From a virus, in IMG/VR virus record IMGVR_UViG_3300025769_000715, positions 1 to 26,238 of that record: a stretch of DNA of 26,238 nt; one strand, written 5' to 3'. The position numbers and the translations under genes were made by a program. Shown piece by piece: positions 25,224-26,238 of this stretch. The notes below the pieces were generated by a model. That model had not been told where the DNA came from and searched no databases. It saw nothing but the letters and a program-made list of their open reading frames with translations. Every line of letters begins with the position of its first letter. Position 1 is the stretch's first letter.

Positions 25224-25801
25224 ATTCGTTGATTTTGCGATTTAAAAATCTTACCACCTCCTTTCTTAACAGTTTTTGCTTTTTCTTTATTAAACTTAAT
25301 CTCTATCTTTTCATAATTCTCATATACCTTAAGTGCATCTTTTTGCAAAGTATTAATCTGTGAAGCAGTGCCTTTTACTACAATAGTTTTATTATTTATT
25401 ATTTGAGTGCTATCTAAAGTCAACTCTGTATCTTTGATAAGCTGCGCTCTTTTACGCAATGCTTTCTTTTCTTCTGCCAATGCTCTTTCAACAGCTGTCA
25501 TACTTTCATAAGGAAACATATCATAACATTCTACAAAAAACTCATTGTCCCAATGTTCTTCAGGTAAAAGAGTTTCTTGCAGCATTGCCTTACGAGTACT
25601 TTCATCTGTTTTATAAAAGATATTTTCATCTTCATCAGGGTATAACATATACACAATAGCCCACATCATATCTGATGAGAGCTTCCTATCTTCTACATTC
25701 TTAAAAAGTTTAGAGAATGGATCATAGAGTTGATATTGAGGATGAATATCCCAAAAATCTTCTCTATGATCCAAATCTCCATTTAGTTTTAAATACCCCA
25801 T
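25208..25801 (-). CDS. 197-aa protein, possible packaging partner
   Basis: No clear family. The N-terminal half is aromatic and acidic (YQLYDPFSKLF, MMWAIVYMLYPDEDENIFY). A charged helix (about 100-122, MTAVERALAEEKKALRKRAQLI) and a Lys-rich tail (KEKAKTVKKGGGKIF) follow. It begins by a TAATG overlap with the gene before it. Position two genes upstream of terL and the helix plus basic tail would allow a small-terminase-like DNA-binding role, but no helix-turn-helix is evident, so this is only a suggestion. Confidence 0.6.
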   Translation of the reverse strand: MGYLKLNGDLDHREDFWDIHPQYQLYDPFSKLFKNVEDRKLSSDMMWAIVYMLYPDEDENIFYKTDESTRKAMLQETLLPEEHWDNEFFVECYDMFPYESMTAVERALAEEKKALRKRAQLIKDTELTLDSTQIINNKTIVVKGTASQINTLQKDALKVYENYEKIEIKFNKEKAKTVKKGGGKIFKSQNQRMWSDG

Positions 25802-26142
25802 TATCTAAGCGACAATCTATACAACGTCTTATTAATCAGTTCTAAAATCTCAGTAAGTTTATTCTTTAAAGCTTCATCTTCCATTGTAGGAATTTGCTCT
25901 GTTACATAACCACTCAGTCCTGTAAAATACTCAACAGGATTAAAAGACGGAATATCAATAGACTTAGGCATTGATATTTTTCTTTCCATCTTACAATGAA
26001 TTTCTACAAGATCATCAACCAAGCCTACAATACCATCATAATATTCTTCTAATGTCTTATGTTCTGCATAAGACTTAGTCAATAAATGATGATAGTGACT
26101 ATAAATCCTTGATTGAAATAAAGTGGTAACTAATGTATTCAT
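25801..26142 (-). CDS. Small helical protein, DUF5856/Dps-like
   Basis: Encodes 113 residues, all helical. The pattern H-H-L-L-T-K-S-Y-A-E-H-K-x-L-E-E-Y-Y-D-G-I-x-x-L-V-D-D-L-V-E resembles phage proteins filed as DUF5856, themselves like the ferritin/Dps helical bundle. Typical metal-ligand sets of ferritins cannot be confirmed. Coupled to the upstream ORF by an ATGA overlap (26139-26142) and to the next gene by TAATG. Function unknown. Confidence 0.6.
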   Translation of the reverse strand: MNTLVTTLFQSRIYSHYHHLLTKSYAEHKTLEEYYDGIVGLVDDLVEIHCKMERKISMPKSIDIPSFNPVEYFTGLSGYVTEQIPTMEDEALKNKLTEILELINKTLYRLSLR

Positions 26143-26238
26143 AATTTAAATCCAATAAATCCAGCAATAGCTTTTACAAATCCAGGCACTTTAAATTCCA
26201 AGTTAATATTAAAGCAAGACAGAATAGCTTTCATACCA
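26139..26238 (-). CDS. Short or truncated ORF with hydrophobic end
   Basis: The frame is open to the right window edge. If the ATG at 26234 is the start it encodes 31 residues; otherwise it is the end of a longer gene. The visible end is KVPGFVKAIAGFIGFKL, hydrophobic and glycine-containing. Its stop overlaps the next ATG as ATGA, which supports that it is translated. Confidence 0.5.
   Translation of the reverse strand, partial: GMKAILSCFNINLEFKVPGFVKAIAGFIGFKL

Noticed and set aside
1-26238. Reverse transcriptase gene or template repeat of a DGR inside the window
   Set aside because: No protein has reverse-transcriptase motifs, and I found the 21-bp block only in the two variable segments themselves.

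Overview
The window is part of a tailed double-stranded DNA phage (or prophage) that infects a member of the Bacteroidetes. The phage assignment rests on a recognisable packaging and capsid block on the minus strand: large terminase, portal, scaffold-like protein and major capsid candidate. The host assignment rests on a promoter that matches the Bacteroidetes form (TTG, 20-bp gap, TAnnTTTG) at 465-495, start regions without Shine-Dalgarno sequences, Bacteroidetes-style signal peptides ending in Gln, and a giant fibre built from FISUMP domains and NTTG/NTANG repeats. No integrase, tRNA, CRISPR array or insertion sequence was seen.

Layout from right to left, minus strand: a tight late operon runs from 26.2 kb down to 1.77 kb. 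It holds a cut or very short ORF, a small helical protein, two unassigned small proteins, TerL, portal, scaffold candidate, capsid candidate, a 375-aa unknown, a neck/adaptor-like protein, a 451-aa and a 323-aa structural protein, a 3381-aa fibre-like protein with a signal peptide, a 226-aa secreted protein, a holin-like protein and a 98-aa protein. Many junctions are ATGA or TAATG overlaps. A strong minus-strand terminator at 1699-1728 closes the operon. A metallophosphoesterase gene lies beyond it. On the plus strand at the left end are the 3' end of a glucosaminidase-type lysin and a 79-aa gene with its own promoter and terminator (moron-like). The two strands converge at about 780-832.

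The late genes would package DNA (TerL, portal), build the head (scaffold, capsid), join it to the tail (245-aa protein) and bind the host (323-aa and giant proteins). The lysin and holin-like proteins would open the cell. The arrangement, with one arm per strand and TerL-portal-capsid in that order, is compatible with crAss-like or related Bacteroidetes phages, but this is not proven here.

The most interesting signal is inside the giant gene. Two of its four FISUMP (C-type-lectin-like) domains carry a GC-rich segment of about 150 bp at the C-terminal binding face. Between the copies many codons are identical to the base while the others differ almost always in amino acid, the reverse of the flanking framework. 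This is the expected mark of diversity-generating retroelement variable regions. No reverse transcriptase or template repeat is in the window. The giant gene also changes base composition sharply along its length, which suggests mosaic assembly.
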